Assembly: GCA_021780755.1 (NCBI GenBank)
Contig: JAJXYF010000027.1
Span: 1 to 64,000 of the forward strand
Direction: 5' to 3'
Origin: Deltaproteobacteria bacterium
GTDB taxonomy: Bacteria; Desulfobacterota; Binatia; Binatales; Binataceae
DNA: 64,000 nt
The position numbers and the translations under genes are program-made. Positions 1-8,824 of the stretch are shown piece by piece. Positions within the stretch are counted from its first letter, which is position 1, and every line of letters begins with the position of its first letter. The notes beneath the pieces are model-generated. The model saw nothing but the letters and a program-made list of their open reading frames with translations, ran no database searches and had not been told where the DNA came from.

Positions 1-2
1 TG

Positions 3-464
3 CTTTCGGACCAGCAGTGGAAGGGTTATAACTTCCCCAACGAGTACTACATGCCGCTCGGCTTCTTCAAGCCGTCGTGGGGCGCATGGGAAAACCGTCC
101 GGTGTCGATCGTGGATGTCCATCGGATACCGAGCCAGCAGTCGGGCTACTGCTATTCGAGCCGCGTGATGTACCTGGATCGCGAAGACTGGTCAACGTTC
201 TGGAACGACAACTTCGACTCGAACAAAAAGCTGTGGAAGTTGTTCGCGTACGAGAATGCGATGGGCGATATCCCGGGCCTGGGACACACCTGGGTGGGTA
301 TCGGCGCAATGGCGTGGGACATCCAGAACTCGCATTCGACGATCTGGAGCAGCTGGGGTAATCCGGCCCACAAGAGCCATTACATCAATAATGCGGCTCC
401 GAAGGAGTACCTCAATGGCGTCAAATACGGCAGTTCGGCCGGTCTGATGCAGCTCATGCGTTAG
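3..464 (+). CDS. DUF1329 protein, C-terminal part (5' end outside window)
   Basis: An open frame runs in from the left edge and ends in TAG at 462-464, so the N-terminus and any signal peptide are not visible. The visible ~153 residues align closely with the C-terminus of the complete protein at 3033-4382; both have a YMPLGF or DMPLGF start, a QSGYCYSSR/SQGYCYSSR segment and a KYGSSAGLMQLMR/KYGSPGGLMMIMR end. DUF1329 proteins are secreted or periplasmic with a LolA-like fold, and they are often encoded next to hydrocarbon or sterol catabolism and RND export genes; their biochemical role is not established. The gene is followed directly by a strong terminator. It is almost certainly one of two tandem paralogues. 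Confidence 0.9.
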   Translation, partial: LSDQQWKGYNFPNEYYMPLGFFKPSWGAWENRPVSIVDVHRIPSQQSGYCYSSRVMYLDREDWSTFWNDNFDSNKKLWKLFAYENAMGDIPGLGHTWVGIGAMAWDIQNSHSTIWSSWGNPAHKSHYINNAAPKEYLNGVKYGSSAGLMQLMR

Positions 465-514
465 CGCATCGACCTCCACAGCCGGGCGCGCCACCCGCGA
501 ACTGCTGAAATGGC

Positions 515-557
515 GTAACCGGGAGCGGTGTATCGCACGCCGCTCCCGGTTACTTTT
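515..557 (+). terminator. Rho-independent terminator after the first DUF1329 gene
   Basis: A perfect 14-bp stem, GTAACCGGGAGCGG (515-528) against CCGCTCCCGGTTAC (540-553), has an 11-nt loop and is followed by TTTT (554-557). It lies 50 bp after the stop codon. The same core stem recurs after the paralogue at 3033-4382. Confidence 0.9.
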
Positions 558-650
558 CGCCCTTCGATTGCTGCCGATCGTCGGTCAGCCCGGCGGCCCT
601 CGCTACTCGCCGTATTTTCCCGTCGATGCCCCCCTGTTACTCTATCCCCC

Positions 651-2684
651 ATGCCAAATCGTCGCTCCGCCGTCGTTGCCGCCTCGCCGGAGACGCCGGA
701 TTGTTCCGATCGGGAGCGCCCCGAAAGTCCCGACGAACCTGACCACCCTCGCCGCGGTTTTTTCGGGCGGCTCCTCAGCCGCTTGGTGCCGCCGACCGCG
801 TTGATGCGCTTTCTGAGCTACGTCCGTCCCCATCTATGGCTGGTCGCGGGCGGCTCCTCCATGGGCATCCTCAAGTTCACCCTGCCGCTCGCCTTTCCGC
901 TCGCCTTCAAATACGTCTTCGACGTTCTGCTGGTGCCGCAGCCGCATCCCGAGCGTCTCAACCAGATGATCGACCGCTGGTGCGGCGCGCTCGCCGCGAC
1001 GCTTCATCTTGGCGCGGGAGCGCCCGCCAAGCTCGCCGCCCTGACCGCCGCGCTCTTCGCTCTGTTCGCGGTGCAGGCCATCGCCACTTACTACCGCAAC
1101 TACTGGGCGAGCATGGCCGGTCATCGTCTGATCTTCGACCTGCGCTACGCCCTCTACAAACACATGCAGCGCCTGTCGCACTCGTTCTTCGATCGCACCA
1201 CCTCCGGCGCCGTGGTCTCCAGGTTCATCTCGGACATCTCGATGGCGCAGAATTTCGTCGGCTCCGCCATGATCAACATCTGGATGGACGGGGTCTCGCT
1301 CGGCTTCGTCGTCTGGCTCCTCTTTTACCTCAACGTGCGCCTCGCCTGGATCTCGCTCATCGTCATTCCCTTCTATGTCGCCGTCATCAGGATTCTGTCG
1401 CCGCGCATCAAGGAGACCAGTCACGACCTGCAGGAAGTCGTCGAGGAATTTTCCGGCGAGTTGCAGGAACGCGTCGCCGGCATCTCCACCGTGAAATCGT
1501 TCGCGCGCGAGGCCGACGAGGCCCGCCGCTTCCATCAGCGCACCACCCGCCTTTACGACCTGACCATCGAGAGCGTCAAGCTTTCCTCGACCCATCAGAT
1601 GTTCACCGAGTTCATCTCGCGCGCCGCACCCTTGATCGTTATCTGGGCAGGCGCCCTGATGATCATGCACCGGCAGATGTCCATTGGCACGGTGGTCGCC
1701 TTCTTTGCGTTTCTCGGCGCGCTCTACCTGCCGCTCCAGCGCTTCTCGGAATTGTCGATCATCGTCGCCACCGCGCTCGCCGCCATCGAGCGCATCTTCG
1801 CGTTCTTTGACGAGACCCCCGAGGTCCACGACCGCCCCGATGCGTCCACGCTCAAGGTCAAGCGCGGCTTCGTCGAGTTCGAGCATCTGCGCTTCGGCTA
1901 CAAGCCGCTCGACGGCGGGCCGCTGCGCATCACGCTCGACGACGTCAACCTCGCCGTCCCGCCCGGCACCACCGTCGCGCTGGTCGGCCGCTCGGGCGCC
2001 GGCAAGACCACCCTCGCCAGCCTTATTCCGCGCTTTTACGAACTCGCCGCCGGCCGCATCCTGATCGACGGCACCGACATTTCCAGCGTGACCCTCAAGT
2101 CGCTGCGCGATTCCATCGGCATCGTTCCACAGGACGCCATCCTGTTCAGCGCGTCGATTCGCGAGAATGTCCAGTATGGGCATCCCGGCGCCTCCGACGC
2201 CGAGGTCTGGCGCGCGCTCGAACAGGCCAACATCCGCGACTTTGTCGCCTCGCTGCCCGACCAGCTCGGCACCCTCATCGGCGAGGGCGGTGTGCGGCCC
2301 TCCACCGGCCAGCGCCAGCGCCTGGCGCTCGCCCGCGTGTTCTTGAAGAACCCCCCGATCCTGATTCTCGACGAAGCCACCTCGGGTCTCGATTCGGAAG
2401 TCGAAAACCTGATTCACGACGCCGTACGCCGCCTGATGAAGGGGCGCACCTCGTTCCTCATCGCGCATCGGCTCGCCAGCGCCGTTGATGCCGATGTCAT
2501 CGTCGTGCTCGACGGCGGCCGCATCGTCGAGGTTGGCGCGCATGCGGAACTCGTGACGCGCGCCGGCATCTATGCCCAACTCTTCAACGAGCAGACGCGC
2601 AAGCTGCGCCTGACGCCAGACCATATCGCGCGCGTCCCTGGCTCCCTCAGTCCCGCCGCCGCGCGCGAATCCCGCCCCACCTAA
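651..2684 (+). CDS. ABC transporter, fused permease/ATPase (MsbA type)
   Basis: A half-size exporter of about 677 residues with an N-terminal six-helix membrane domain followed by a C-terminal nucleotide-binding domain. It probably works as a homodimer that flips lipid or another hydrophobic substrate across the inner membrane. Visible motifs are Walker A GRSGAGKTT, Walker B ILILDEATSGLD and the H-loop FLIAHRLAS. The signature motif is unusual: PSTGQRQR replaces the common LSGGQRQR, although the Gln and the following Arg are kept. I chose the ATG at 651 because the frame's earlier ATG (528) lies inside the upstream terminator hairpin. Placement between two DUF1329 genes suggests envelope or lipid export, but the substrate cannot be read from sequence. 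Confidence 0.88.
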   Translation: MPNRRSAVVAASPETPDCSDRERPESPDEPDHPRRGFFGRLLSRLVPPTALMRFLSYVRPHLWLVAGGSSMGILKFTLPLAFPLAFKYVFDVLLVPQPHPERLNQMIDRWCGALAATLHLGAGAPAKLAALTAALFALFAVQAIATYYRNYWASMAGHRLIFDLRYALYKHMQRLSHSFFDRTTSGAVVSRFISDISMAQNFVGSAMINIWMDGVSLGFVVWLLFYLNVRLAWISLIVIPFYVAVIRILSPRIKETSHDLQEVVEEFSGELQERVAGISTVKSFAREADEARRFHQRTTRLYDLTIESVKLSSTHQMFTEFISRAAPLIVIWAGALMIMHRQMSIGTVVAFFAFLGALYLPLQRFSELSIIVATALAAIERIFAFFDETPEVHDRPDASTLKVKRGFVEFEHLRFGYKPLDGGPLRITLDDVNLAVPPGTTVALVGRSGAGKTTLASLIPRFYELAAGRILIDGTDISSVTLKSLRDSIGIVPQDAILFSASIRENVQYGHPGASDAEVWRALEQANIRDFVASLPDQLGTLIGEGGVRPSTGQRQRLALARVFLKNPPILILDEATSGLDSEVENLIHDAVRRLMKGRTSFLIAHRLASAVDADVIVVLDGGRIVEVGAHAELVTRAGIYAQLFNEQTRKLRLTPDHIARVPGSLSPAAARESRPT

Positions 2685-2793
2685 CGATCGCCCTCGGCCC
2701 GCCAGGCGTGGCCCCGGTTTCTGTCCCCTGAGTGCAGTCCCCTGAGCGCAGCGAACGGGCCCGGTGCTGTGTCTCCTTTTTGATCCCTCCTCC

Positions 2794-2823
2794 TCATCCT
2801 GAGCCACGTGAAGGATCTCGCGC
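2794..2823 (+). repeat. Dispersed TCATCCTGA...GGATCTCGCGC repeat, copy 1
   Basis: This 30-bp sequence matches 27 of 30 bases with the reverse complement of 35816-35845. Short intergenic motifs of the form TCATCCTGAGCGAAGCGAAGGATC occur in many unrelated soil genomes; what they do is unknown. Confidence 0.6.
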
Positions 2824-2867
2824 TCAGTGCGGAAACGCAGGCCTTCGCGTCCGTCAGCAATTCCGTA

Positions 2868-2896
2868 TTGACAGCCCAGCTTATTTCGCTTGTAAG
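2868..2896 (+). promoter_or_regulatory. Putative sigma-70 promoter for the DUF1329 gene
   Basis: TTGACA (2868-2873, perfect -35) is 17 bp from TGTAAG (2891-2896, 4 of 6 with the -10 consensus). It would give a leader of about 130 nt before the ATG at 3033. Confidence 0.5.
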
Positions 2897-3032
2897 ATTT
2901 AGTCATACGTCGATCGCTTAGTGCCAGGCGTGGAGGGGCCAGGGACACCGAAAATCCAGCTTCTGTTTGATTTTGCGCTATCAGTGAATGGGGGTTCGCG
3001 GAGCGTAATTTTCTAATCGGAGGGGACAAAGC

Positions 3033-4382
3033 ATGAGAGTTTTGACTCGTATAGTGGCAACCGGTCTGTTGCTGATCGCACTGCCCGCACTGGGCTGGGC
3101 GCAGTCAACCGACCGCAGCGAAATGGACCAATGGGTGAAGGACACCCAGAACCAAGGTACGGTGCCGACCGACGGCAAGATCACCAACGCCAACTGGCAG
3201 CAGTACAAACATTTCATGCCGCTCGGCATGCAGAAGCTCTTCGAGGGCGCCTATTTCTGGAAGATGCCCGCCGATGTCGAAATGGATATCGGCCCGGCCG
3301 TCTATAACACCTTCCTGCCCAAGACCTGGGTTGAAGCGACCGAGAAATACGGCCCACAGACGCAGGTGGAAGTCCTGCCCAACGGACATTACGTCCTCAA
3401 GAATTACCACGGCGGCACGCCCTTCCCAAATCCGCAGGAGCCCAACAAGGGCTGGAAGATTCTCGCCAACGTGTTCTGGGCCTATGTGCCTTCGGTTTAC
3501 GTGAACAGCCCGAATAACTACGGCTCGGTCTGGTCGCTCGACCGATTCGGCAACTCCAACGCGACCACCCTCGATGTGGTCTATCGATGGAGCGACTTCA
3601 ACACCGACCCCGGTTTCCCGGTCCAGCAGACCTATGCCCCCGGCACCTGGTACACCGAGTGGGGTATGGAGGAATCGCCGGAGCAGGCGCGCTACACCGC
3701 TTCGCTCAACCTCTTCTATGTTGATCAGGAGGCGCACCCCTTCCCGGACGTCTTTGTCTTCGTGCCGGCGCTGCGCCGCTCGCTGCGCCTGGCCTCCACC
3801 GCCCGCTGCTCGCCGGTGTTCGGCTTCGACTGGACCTACGACGATGCCAAGACCAACGGCTTCAACGGCAGCACCTCGATCTATACCGGAACTTTTCTCG
3901 CCGATCGCAACATCCTGACGCTGGCGCACTTCAATACCGAGGGCTCGGTCTTCCCCGGCGGCTACGATATGCCGCTGGGTTTCCCCAAGCCGACCTGGGG
4001 CAAATGGGAAGCGCGTTCGATGGCGGTGGACGACGTCGCCCGCATCCCGAGCGAGTCGCAGGGCTACTGCTACTCGAGCCGCATCCTCTACGCCGACCGC
4101 GAACACTGGAACGGAGACTGGGTCGATCTCTACGATTCGAACCACAAGCTGTGGAAGTCAATTTCGTACTACAATGACGCCGGCCAGGTCCCGGGCCTTG
4201 GCTCCGCATGGGACGGTGTGGCCTCGATGGCGATGGATTTCCAGAATGCACACGAGACCGTATGGTCCGGCTTCGGCAATCCGGGCGGGCACAAGCCCTA
4301 CCTCGATCACAACGCACCCGCTGAGTACCTCGACGGCATCAAGTACGGCAGCCCCGGGGGCCTGATGATGATCATGCGCTAG
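3033..4382 (+). CDS. DUF1329 domain protein, secreted
   Basis: A complete 449-residue protein. It begins with a typical signal peptide: basic MRVLTR, a hydrophobic core and a likely cleavage after GWAQ (about residue 24), so it should be periplasmic or outer-membrane associated. DUF1329 covers most of the mature chain, which is rich in Trp and Tyr. The start is set by a strong GGAGGGG Shine-Dalgarno nine bases upstream. It is the full-length paralogue of the protein cut by the left window edge, and both genes end in the same 3' tail and terminator, which points to a tandem duplication with the ABC exporter lying between the copies. The molecular function of DUF1329 is unknown; links to lipid or sterol trafficking are inferred from the neighbourhoods of family members. 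Confidence 0.9.
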   Translation: MRVLTRIVATGLLLIALPALGWAQSTDRSEMDQWVKDTQNQGTVPTDGKITNANWQQYKHFMPLGMQKLFEGAYFWKMPADVEMDIGPAVYNTFLPKTWVEATEKYGPQTQVEVLPNGHYVLKNYHGGTPFPNPQEPNKGWKILANVFWAYVPSVYVNSPNNYGSVWSLDRFGNSNATTLDVVYRWSDFNTDPGFPVQQTYAPGTWYTEWGMEESPEQARYTASLNLFYVDQEAHPFPDVFVFVPALRRSLRLASTARCSPVFGFDWTYDDAKTNGFNGSTSIYTGTFLADRNILTLAHFNTEGSVFPGGYDMPLGFPKPTWGKWEARSMAVDDVARIPSESQGYCYSSRILYADREHWNGDWVDLYDSNHKLWKSISYYNDAGQVPGLGSAWDGVASMAMDFQNAHETVWSGFGNPGGHKPYLDHNAPAEYLDGIKYGSPGGLMMIMR

Positions 4383-4480
4383 CGCAAATCGACGCCCTCA
4401 GCCGGGCGCGCCACCCCCGAATTGCTGAAGTGGCTAACTCCAACCGGGAGCGGTGTACGACACATCGCTCCCGATTTTAT
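4383..4480 (+). repeat. Duplicated 3' tail of the DUF1329 genes, copy 2
   Basis: This stretch closely matches 465-557 downstream of the first DUF1329 gene. Shared blocks include AGCCGGGCGCGCCACCC, CTGCTGAA/TTGCTGAAG and the AACCGGGAGCGGTGTA stem. Conservation through non-coding DNA shows that the duplication unit included the terminator. Confidence 0.85.
4445..4480 (+). terminator. Rho-independent terminator after the second DUF1329 gene
   Basis: CGGGAGCG (4445-4452) pairs with CGCTCCCG (4466-4473) and is followed by ATTTTATTT. It is a weaker relative of the hairpin at 515-557. Confidence 0.8.
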
Positions 4481-4527
4481 TTCCTGCATTACTTGACAAA
4501 AAGCGAAGAAAAAACGAAAATCGTCCG

Positions 4528-5532
4528 ATGAAACGATTCGCTGCGTCGTTCGGCGATCAACTCCCCTTCGGGCCTGACCTCGTCGAGGCGAATGACCCCG
4601 TTCGGGACGTCGAATTCGTCGATATGCCGGTGCGGCAGATCCTCAATCGCTGCGATAATCCCAGGCTGCGCTTTCGCTGGACGATCAACCCCTACCGCGG
4701 ATGCGAATTCGGTTGCGTGTACTGTTACGCGCGCTATACGCATGAGTTTCTGGATTTGCGCGACCCGATGGATTTCGAGCGTCGCATCTTCGTCAAGCGG
4801 ATGGCCGCCGAAGTGCTGGCGCGGACACTTTCGCGCACGCCGATCGGCGCCGACCAGATTGCGATCGGCACCGCCACCGACCCGTATCAGCCGGCTGAAC
4901 GCAAGTTCGGCCTCACCCGATCGATGCTCGAAGTATTTGCGCGGCTGGGCGGCCTCGACCTGTCGATTACGACCAAGTCGGCGTTGATCACGCGCGACCT
5001 CGACTTGCTGCGCGAGATCAACGCGCGGTCGCGCCTGTCGGTTAACCTCTCGCTGATCACGATCAATCGGCGCCTGCAGCGAATCCTGGAGCCGCGCGCG
5101 CCGCAGCCGGCGTTGCGCTTACGCGCGCTCGCGGAACTGGCTGCCGCTGGAATCCATTGCAACGTCTTGATGATGCCGATGATCCCGAGGCTGACCGACG
5201 CGCCCACCGCGATCGAGAGTGTGATCCGCGCCGCCCGCCGCGCGGGCGCTGCCGGCGTATGGTGGCGATCGCTTTTCCTGAAACCGGCGGCGGCGCGCCG
5301 CTTCGTTCCATTTATCCGTGAAAATTTCCCTGAACAGGTGGGGCGAATCGATGACTTCTATGGGCGCTCGACCTATGCGCCGCGCGCTTACGACGAACAC
5401 CTGTCGGCGATCTTCACGCGCCTCAAACGCAAGCACGGCTTCTCGACCGAGGTTGCGCGCGACAATCGTCCGGTGGTCCAGACGGCCGAGTCATCCTCGC
5501 CGCGTCAGCTCAGCCTCGTCGGTCATTTCTGA
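4528..5532 (+). CDS. Radical SAM protein, SPL-like (PA0069 family)
   Basis: A 334-residue radical SAM enzyme. The iron-sulfur motif is CEFGCVYCYA (CX3CX2C), preceded by TINPYRG, which is the arrangement of the spore-photoproduct-lyase-like PA0069 group. GTATDPYQPAE, about 50 residues later, is the next conserved block. It should bind a 4Fe-4S cluster and S-adenosylmethionine; the substrate is unknown, although DNA-repair-type chemistry has been suggested for relatives. The start MKRFAASF at 4528 is preferred because an earlier in-frame ATG (4453) falls inside the terminator of the upstream gene. It stands alone between DUF1329 and a convergent cold-shock gene. Confidence 0.85.
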   Translation: MKRFAASFGDQLPFGPDLVEANDPVRDVEFVDMPVRQILNRCDNPRLRFRWTINPYRGCEFGCVYCYARYTHEFLDLRDPMDFERRIFVKRMAAEVLARTLSRTPIGADQIAIGTATDPYQPAERKFGLTRSMLEVFARLGGLDLSITTKSALITRDLDLLREINARSRLSVNLSLITINRRLQRILEPRAPQPALRLRALAELAAAGIHCNVLMMPMIPRLTDAPTAIESVIRAARRAGAAGVWWRSLFLKPAAARRFVPFIRENFPEQVGRIDDFYGRSTYAPRAYDEHLSAIFTRLKRKHGFSTEVARDNRPVVQTAESSSPRQLSLVGHF

Positions 5533-5627
5533 TTGCGACCGTCCGAAGAAGGAAACCGCACGAATCCGGCAAGGCCGCCCGTTCAACTAATGGAACGTCG
5601 GATGTGCGAAGCCAGCTTGGCGAGTTG

Positions 5628-5831
5628 CTAGCGAAGGCGCAGGTTAAAGGCTTGCGGGCCTTTCTCGCCGGGGCGCGTATCGAACTGCACCTCCAAACCC
5701 TCGCGCAGATCCTCGAAGTAAACCTTCGGCGCGAGCCGCGAGCGATGAAAGAAGACCTCGTCGCTGCCATCGTCCGGGTTGATGAAGCCGAAGCCCTTGT
5801 CCTTGATTATCTTCTTGATCGTGCCGTACAC
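5628..5831 (-). CDS. Cold-shock domain protein
   Basis: A 67-residue single cold-shock domain. It shows RNP1 (KGFGFINPD) and RNP2 (VFFHRS), the aromatic patches that bind single-stranded RNA and DNA. The start codon is GTG, with GGAGGG eight bases upstream. Such proteins act as RNA chaperones in the cytoplasm. It converges on the radical SAM gene and diverges from the small gene at 5922. Confidence 0.92.
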   Translation of the reverse strand: MYGTIKKIIKDKGFGFINPDDGSDEVFFHRSRLAPKVYFEDLREGLEVQFDTRPGEKGPQAFNLRLR

Positions 5832-5921
5832 CGGAAACCCTCCGCCCCAATCACAGGGTGACTGTATTGAGCTTAGACCGTCGCGGATTTATGTAAAGAG
5901 GGACGCGGGGAGCGCCACGCA

Positions 5922-6158
5922 ATGTTGAAAGCGGTCACGTTGAAGGAAATCGAGCGGATCTTTTCCATTACCGACGCGCTCGGGATTTCGCGCGAGGCGC
6001 TGGTGATTCCATTGCGCACGGAAGCCCCCGGCCGCATCAGCATTATGAGGGACAGCAAGCTTGAAATCGTGGTCGATCGGGACGGCGATTTCGAGGAGTG
6101 GCTCACGCGTCTGGAGCCGGCGATTCGCGCTTTGATAGATCTGCCGGAGCCGGACTGA
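5922..6158 (+). CDS. Small hypothetical protein
   Basis: A 78-residue acidic protein starting MLKAVTLKEIERIF. No family is recognised. It has an N-terminal helix, a central beta-rich PGRISIMRDSKLEIVVD stretch and an acidic end. A GGGGAG motif lies about nine bases upstream. Its last 56 bp overlap the 3' end of the biotin carrier gene on the other strand, so it could be spurious, but its codon use looks coding. Confidence 0.5.
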   Translation: MLKAVTLKEIERIFSITDALGISREALVIPLRTEAPGRISIMRDSKLEIVVDRDGDFEEWLTRLEPAIRALIDLPEPD

Positions 6159-6636
6159 ACTCGATAATCACGGCGCCGTGATCGACCATGTCGCCGACCC
6201 CGACGCGGATCTTTTTGACCACGGCGGCGCTTTCGGCGTAGAGCGTCGTCTCCATCTTCATCGCTTCGAGCACCGCCAGCGCCTGCCCGTGCTCGACGTT
6301 GTCGCCTTCAGTGACGAGCAGCTTGAGAATCTTACCCGGCATCGGGGCGGTCACTTCCGGTGCGGCCAGGCCGTGGCGCGAGGTCCCGGCGCGACCCTCG
6401 ACCGGCACGAATTCGAAGCTGGCCGGCCCCGCCGCGACGAGGATCGAGTTGCGCGTGCGCGCGCCGGATATGCGAACGCGACGGTCGGCGATTTGCAGGA
6501 TCGCGGCGCCATCGGCGAGCGGTTCGAGTTGGGCAACGACGTCGATGCCGTCGATGCGCGCGCGCACCGTGGCGCCGTCGCGCACCATGATCTCGACCTC
6601 GATCTCGCGAGGGTCGCCGACCTGCTTGACCTTCAT
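6103..6636 (-). CDS. Biotin carboxyl carrier protein
   Basis: A carrier of about 177 residues for an acyl-CoA carboxylase. The C-terminal biotinyl domain carries EAMKMET, in which the Lys is the biotin attachment site, preceded by the PMPGKI hinge typical of these domains. The N-terminal half is a less conserved beta-rich region. I chose the start MKVKQVGD at 6636 because its ATG overlaps the TGA of the upstream biotin carboxylase gene (ATGA), which indicates translational coupling. No carboxyltransferase gene adjoins this pair, so the partner must be elsewhere; one candidate is the subunit at 49290. Confidence 0.88.
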   Translation of the reverse strand: MKVKQVGDPREIEVEIMVRDGATVRARIDGIDVVAQLEPLADGAAILQIADRRVRISGARTRNSILVAAGPASFEFVPVEGRAGTSRHGLAAPEVTAPMPGKILKLLVTEGDNVEHGQALAVLEAMKMETTLYAESAAVVKKIRVGVGDMVDHGAVIIEFSPAPADLSKRESPAPDA

Positions 6637-8165
6637 CGGCGGCCCCACAATTCAAATCCCGCGAGCTCCGTCCATGGAGTTCGCTTACCCGCGCCGCCCT
6701 CGTTGCGGGCGGCATTTGCCGCGGCGGCGCCAGCGCCCACGCGCCCGCTATCGAGATTGCCAGCGGCGACCATGGCGGCCGCGATTAGCGCGGCGGTCAG
6801 GTCGCCACCAGCAGCGGTCCAGTGCGGAAAATTCTCGTCGAGAAAACGCGTTGACAGGTCGGCACGGGCAAACGCGGGGCTGGCGACCACGTCGCGCAGG
6901 AACGCCGCCGTATTATTGATGCCGAGCAGCGAGAACTCGCCCAACGCCTCGACCATTCGGGCGCGCGACTGTTCGCGATCGGCGCCGTAACAGATCAATT
7001 TGGCGATCAGGCTGTCGTAGTACGGCGAGACCTCAGCGCCGACTCCGAGATGCGTGTCGATGCGCACGCCGGGGCCCGCCGGCAGATTGAGCTTGATCAC
7101 GCGCCCGATCGCCGGGCGGAAATCGTGCGCGGCGTCCTCCGCGTTGATGCGACATTCGATGGCGGCTCCGCGCGGTGCGGCCAGTTGCGCCACGCGCTCG
7201 CCGGCGGCGATGCACAATTGTTCGGCGACGAGGTCGCAGCCGAAGCGCAACTCGGTCACCGGATGCTCGACCTGCAGCCGCGCGTTGATTTCGAGGAAGT
7301 AAAAGTTGTCGCCGTCAACCAGGAACTCGGCGGTGCCGGCGTTGCGATAGCCGGCCGCGCGCGCGAGTTTGAGCGCGGCCTCGATCATCCGATCGCGCAT
7401 ACTGGCCGACAATCCGGGTGCTGGCGATTCCTCGATCAGTTTCTGATGGCGTCGCTGAATCGAACATTCGCGCTCGCCAAGCGCGACGACGTTGCCGTGA
7501 TGATCGCCGAGAAGCTGAATCTCGATGTGCCGCGGACGCGCCAGGTATTTTTCGAGAAAGATCCTGCCGTCGCCGAATGCGGCCTGCGCTTCGCGCGCGG
7601 CCGCCTCGAGCGCGGCGGCCAGCCCGGCCGCTTCGTTCACCACTCGCATGCCACGCCCGCCGCCGCCGGCGGCAGCCTTCACCAGCACCGGAAACCCGGT
7701 GCGGTCCGCGAAGCCGCGTGCCGTCGCGAGGTCGCCGGCGTCCGCCGTGTCCAGGCCCGGCACGACCGGCACGCCGGCGTCCATCGCGATGCGCCGCGCG
7801 GCGACCTTGTCGCCCAGCGCCGCCATCACCGCCGCCGGCGGCCCGACGAAGATCATCCCGTGCGCCTCGGTGGCGCTGGCGAATTCGGGGCGCTCGGAGA
7901 GAAAGCCATAGCCGGGATGGATCGCGTCGGCGGCGGTGGCTGACGCGGCGCCGATGATCGCGTCGATATTCAGGTAGCTGCTCGCGGGATCGGGCGGTCC
8001 GATCAGGTGCGCCTCGTCGGCCGCGGCGACGTGCGCCGCACCGGCGTCGGCCTCCGAATAGACCGCGACCGTCTTGATCCCGAGCATCCGTGCGCTGCGG
8101 ATGATCCGCAACGCGATTTCGCCGCGATTGGCAACGAGCAATTTTTTTATGGTTCGCGGTTTCAC
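6633..8165 (-). CDS. Biotin carboxylase subunit of an acyl-CoA carboxylase
   Basis: About 510 residues, the usual biotin carboxylase length of acetyl-, propionyl- or methylcrotonyl-CoA carboxylases. It catalyses ATP-dependent carboxylation of biotin on the carrier encoded next to it. Visible motifs are KKLLVANRGEIA (N-terminal), the glycine-rich ATP loop AAAGGGGRGM, ERECSIQRRHQK and EINARLQVEHPVTE (active-site region). The proposed GTG start at 8165 puts the protein three residues before the conserved N-terminus; an ATG at 8234 would add 23 unconserved residues, and neither has a clear ribosome-binding site. Substrate specificity lies in the missing carboxyltransferase. Confidence 0.9.
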   Translation of the reverse strand: MKPRTIKKLLVANRGEIALRIIRSARMLGIKTVAVYSEADAGAAHVAAADEAHLIGPPDPASSYLNIDAIIGAASATAADAIHPGYGFLSERPEFASATEAHGMIFVGPPAAVMAALGDKVAARRIAMDAGVPVVPGLDTADAGDLATARGFADRTGFPVLVKAAAGGGGRGMRVVNEAAGLAAALEAAAREAQAAFGDGRIFLEKYLARPRHIEIQLLGDHHGNVVALGERECSIQRRHQKLIEESPAPGLSASMRDRMIEAALKLARAAGYRNAGTAEFLVDGDNFYFLEINARLQVEHPVTELRFGCDLVAEQLCIAAGERVAQLAAPRGAAIECRINAEDAAHDFRPAIGRVIKLNLPAGPGVRIDTHLGVGAEVSPYYDSLIAKLICYGADREQSRARMVEALGEFSLLGINNTAAFLRDVVASPAFARADLSTRFLDENFPHWTAAGGDLTAALIAAAMVAAGNLDSGRVGAGAAAANAARNEGGAGKRTPWTELAGFELWGRR

Positions 8166-8377
8166 GTTCTGCGGCAGCCTACCATAAGCGCCGGGCGGGC
8201 GGCATTCCACGCCCACGATGCTTTGCACTCGCATCGCTCAATCACGGCAAAAAGACGAGGGTGGCGGCGACTACCCTCATTCGCGCGCCGCGGCCCGGCG
8301 CCGGGCACCGTTTGCATGTGCGCCGCTCATTCGGTTAATTGCGAGCGCAAGAACCGCCGCGCGAGGTGATCAAAGCG

Positions 8378-8824
8378 ATGGGCAACTATTTTGAGGATTT
8401 CAAACCGGGCCAGACCTTCAAGCATTGGCCCGGTCGCACGATTACTGATTTCGATAACACCTGGTTCACGCTGATGACGATGAACACCAACCCGATTCAT
8501 TTCGACGCCGCGTACGCCGCCAAAAGCCAGCACGGACGCTGCCTGGTCAACGGCTTGCTGGTAATCGCGACGGTCACCGGGATGAGCGTGAAAGACATCA
8601 GCGAGAACGCAATCGCGAATCTCGAATACGAATCGATTCGGCACACCGCGCCGACCTTTGGCGGCGATACGCTCTATGCCGAGACCACCGTGCTCGAAGT
8701 CACGCCGTCGTCGAGCAAAGCCGACCGCGGAATCGTTTACGTCGAGACCCACGGACTCAATCAGAAGGGCGAGCAGGTGCTGACGCTGCGGCGGCGGGTG
8801 CTGGTGCCGCGGCGGCCGAAATGA
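8378..8824 (+). CDS. MaoC-like hydratase/dehydratase
   Basis: A 148-residue single hot-dog domain. MaoC-type enzymes hydrate enoyl-CoA or related thioesters. The motif region NTNPIHFDAAYAA supplies the Asn/Asp-His pair typical of the R-hydratase active site, and HGRCLVNGLL is the second conserved block. The start at 8378 follows GAGGTGA by seven bases; the earlier in-frame codon at 8339 has no such site. It is divergent from the biotin carboxylase gene. It resembles the mesaconyl- or crotonyl-CoA hydratase-like branch, but the substrate cannot be assigned. Confidence 0.88.
   Translation: MGNYFEDFKPGQTFKHWPGRTITDFDNTWFTLMTMNTNPIHFDAAYAAKSQHGRCLVNGLLVIATVTGMSVKDISENAIANLEYESIRHTAPTFGGDTLYAETTVLEVTPSSSKADRGIVYVETHGLNQKGEQVLTLRRRVLVPRRPK

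Larger units (their letters stand above)
2685..3032. other. Intergenic region with promoter and a dispersed repeat
   Basis: This 348-bp stretch has no convincing gene. It holds a dispersed repeat copy (2794-2823), a sigma-70-like promoter (2868-2896) and the GGAGGGG ribosome-binding site at 3018-3024 that serves the DUF1329 gene starting at 3033. Confidence 0.7.

Noticed and set aside
834-3029. A 731-codon open frame on the minus strand opposite the ABC transporter
   Set aside because: It mirrors the transporter codons, its translation is low-complexity charged sequence with no motif, and the plus strand has clear ABC motifs.
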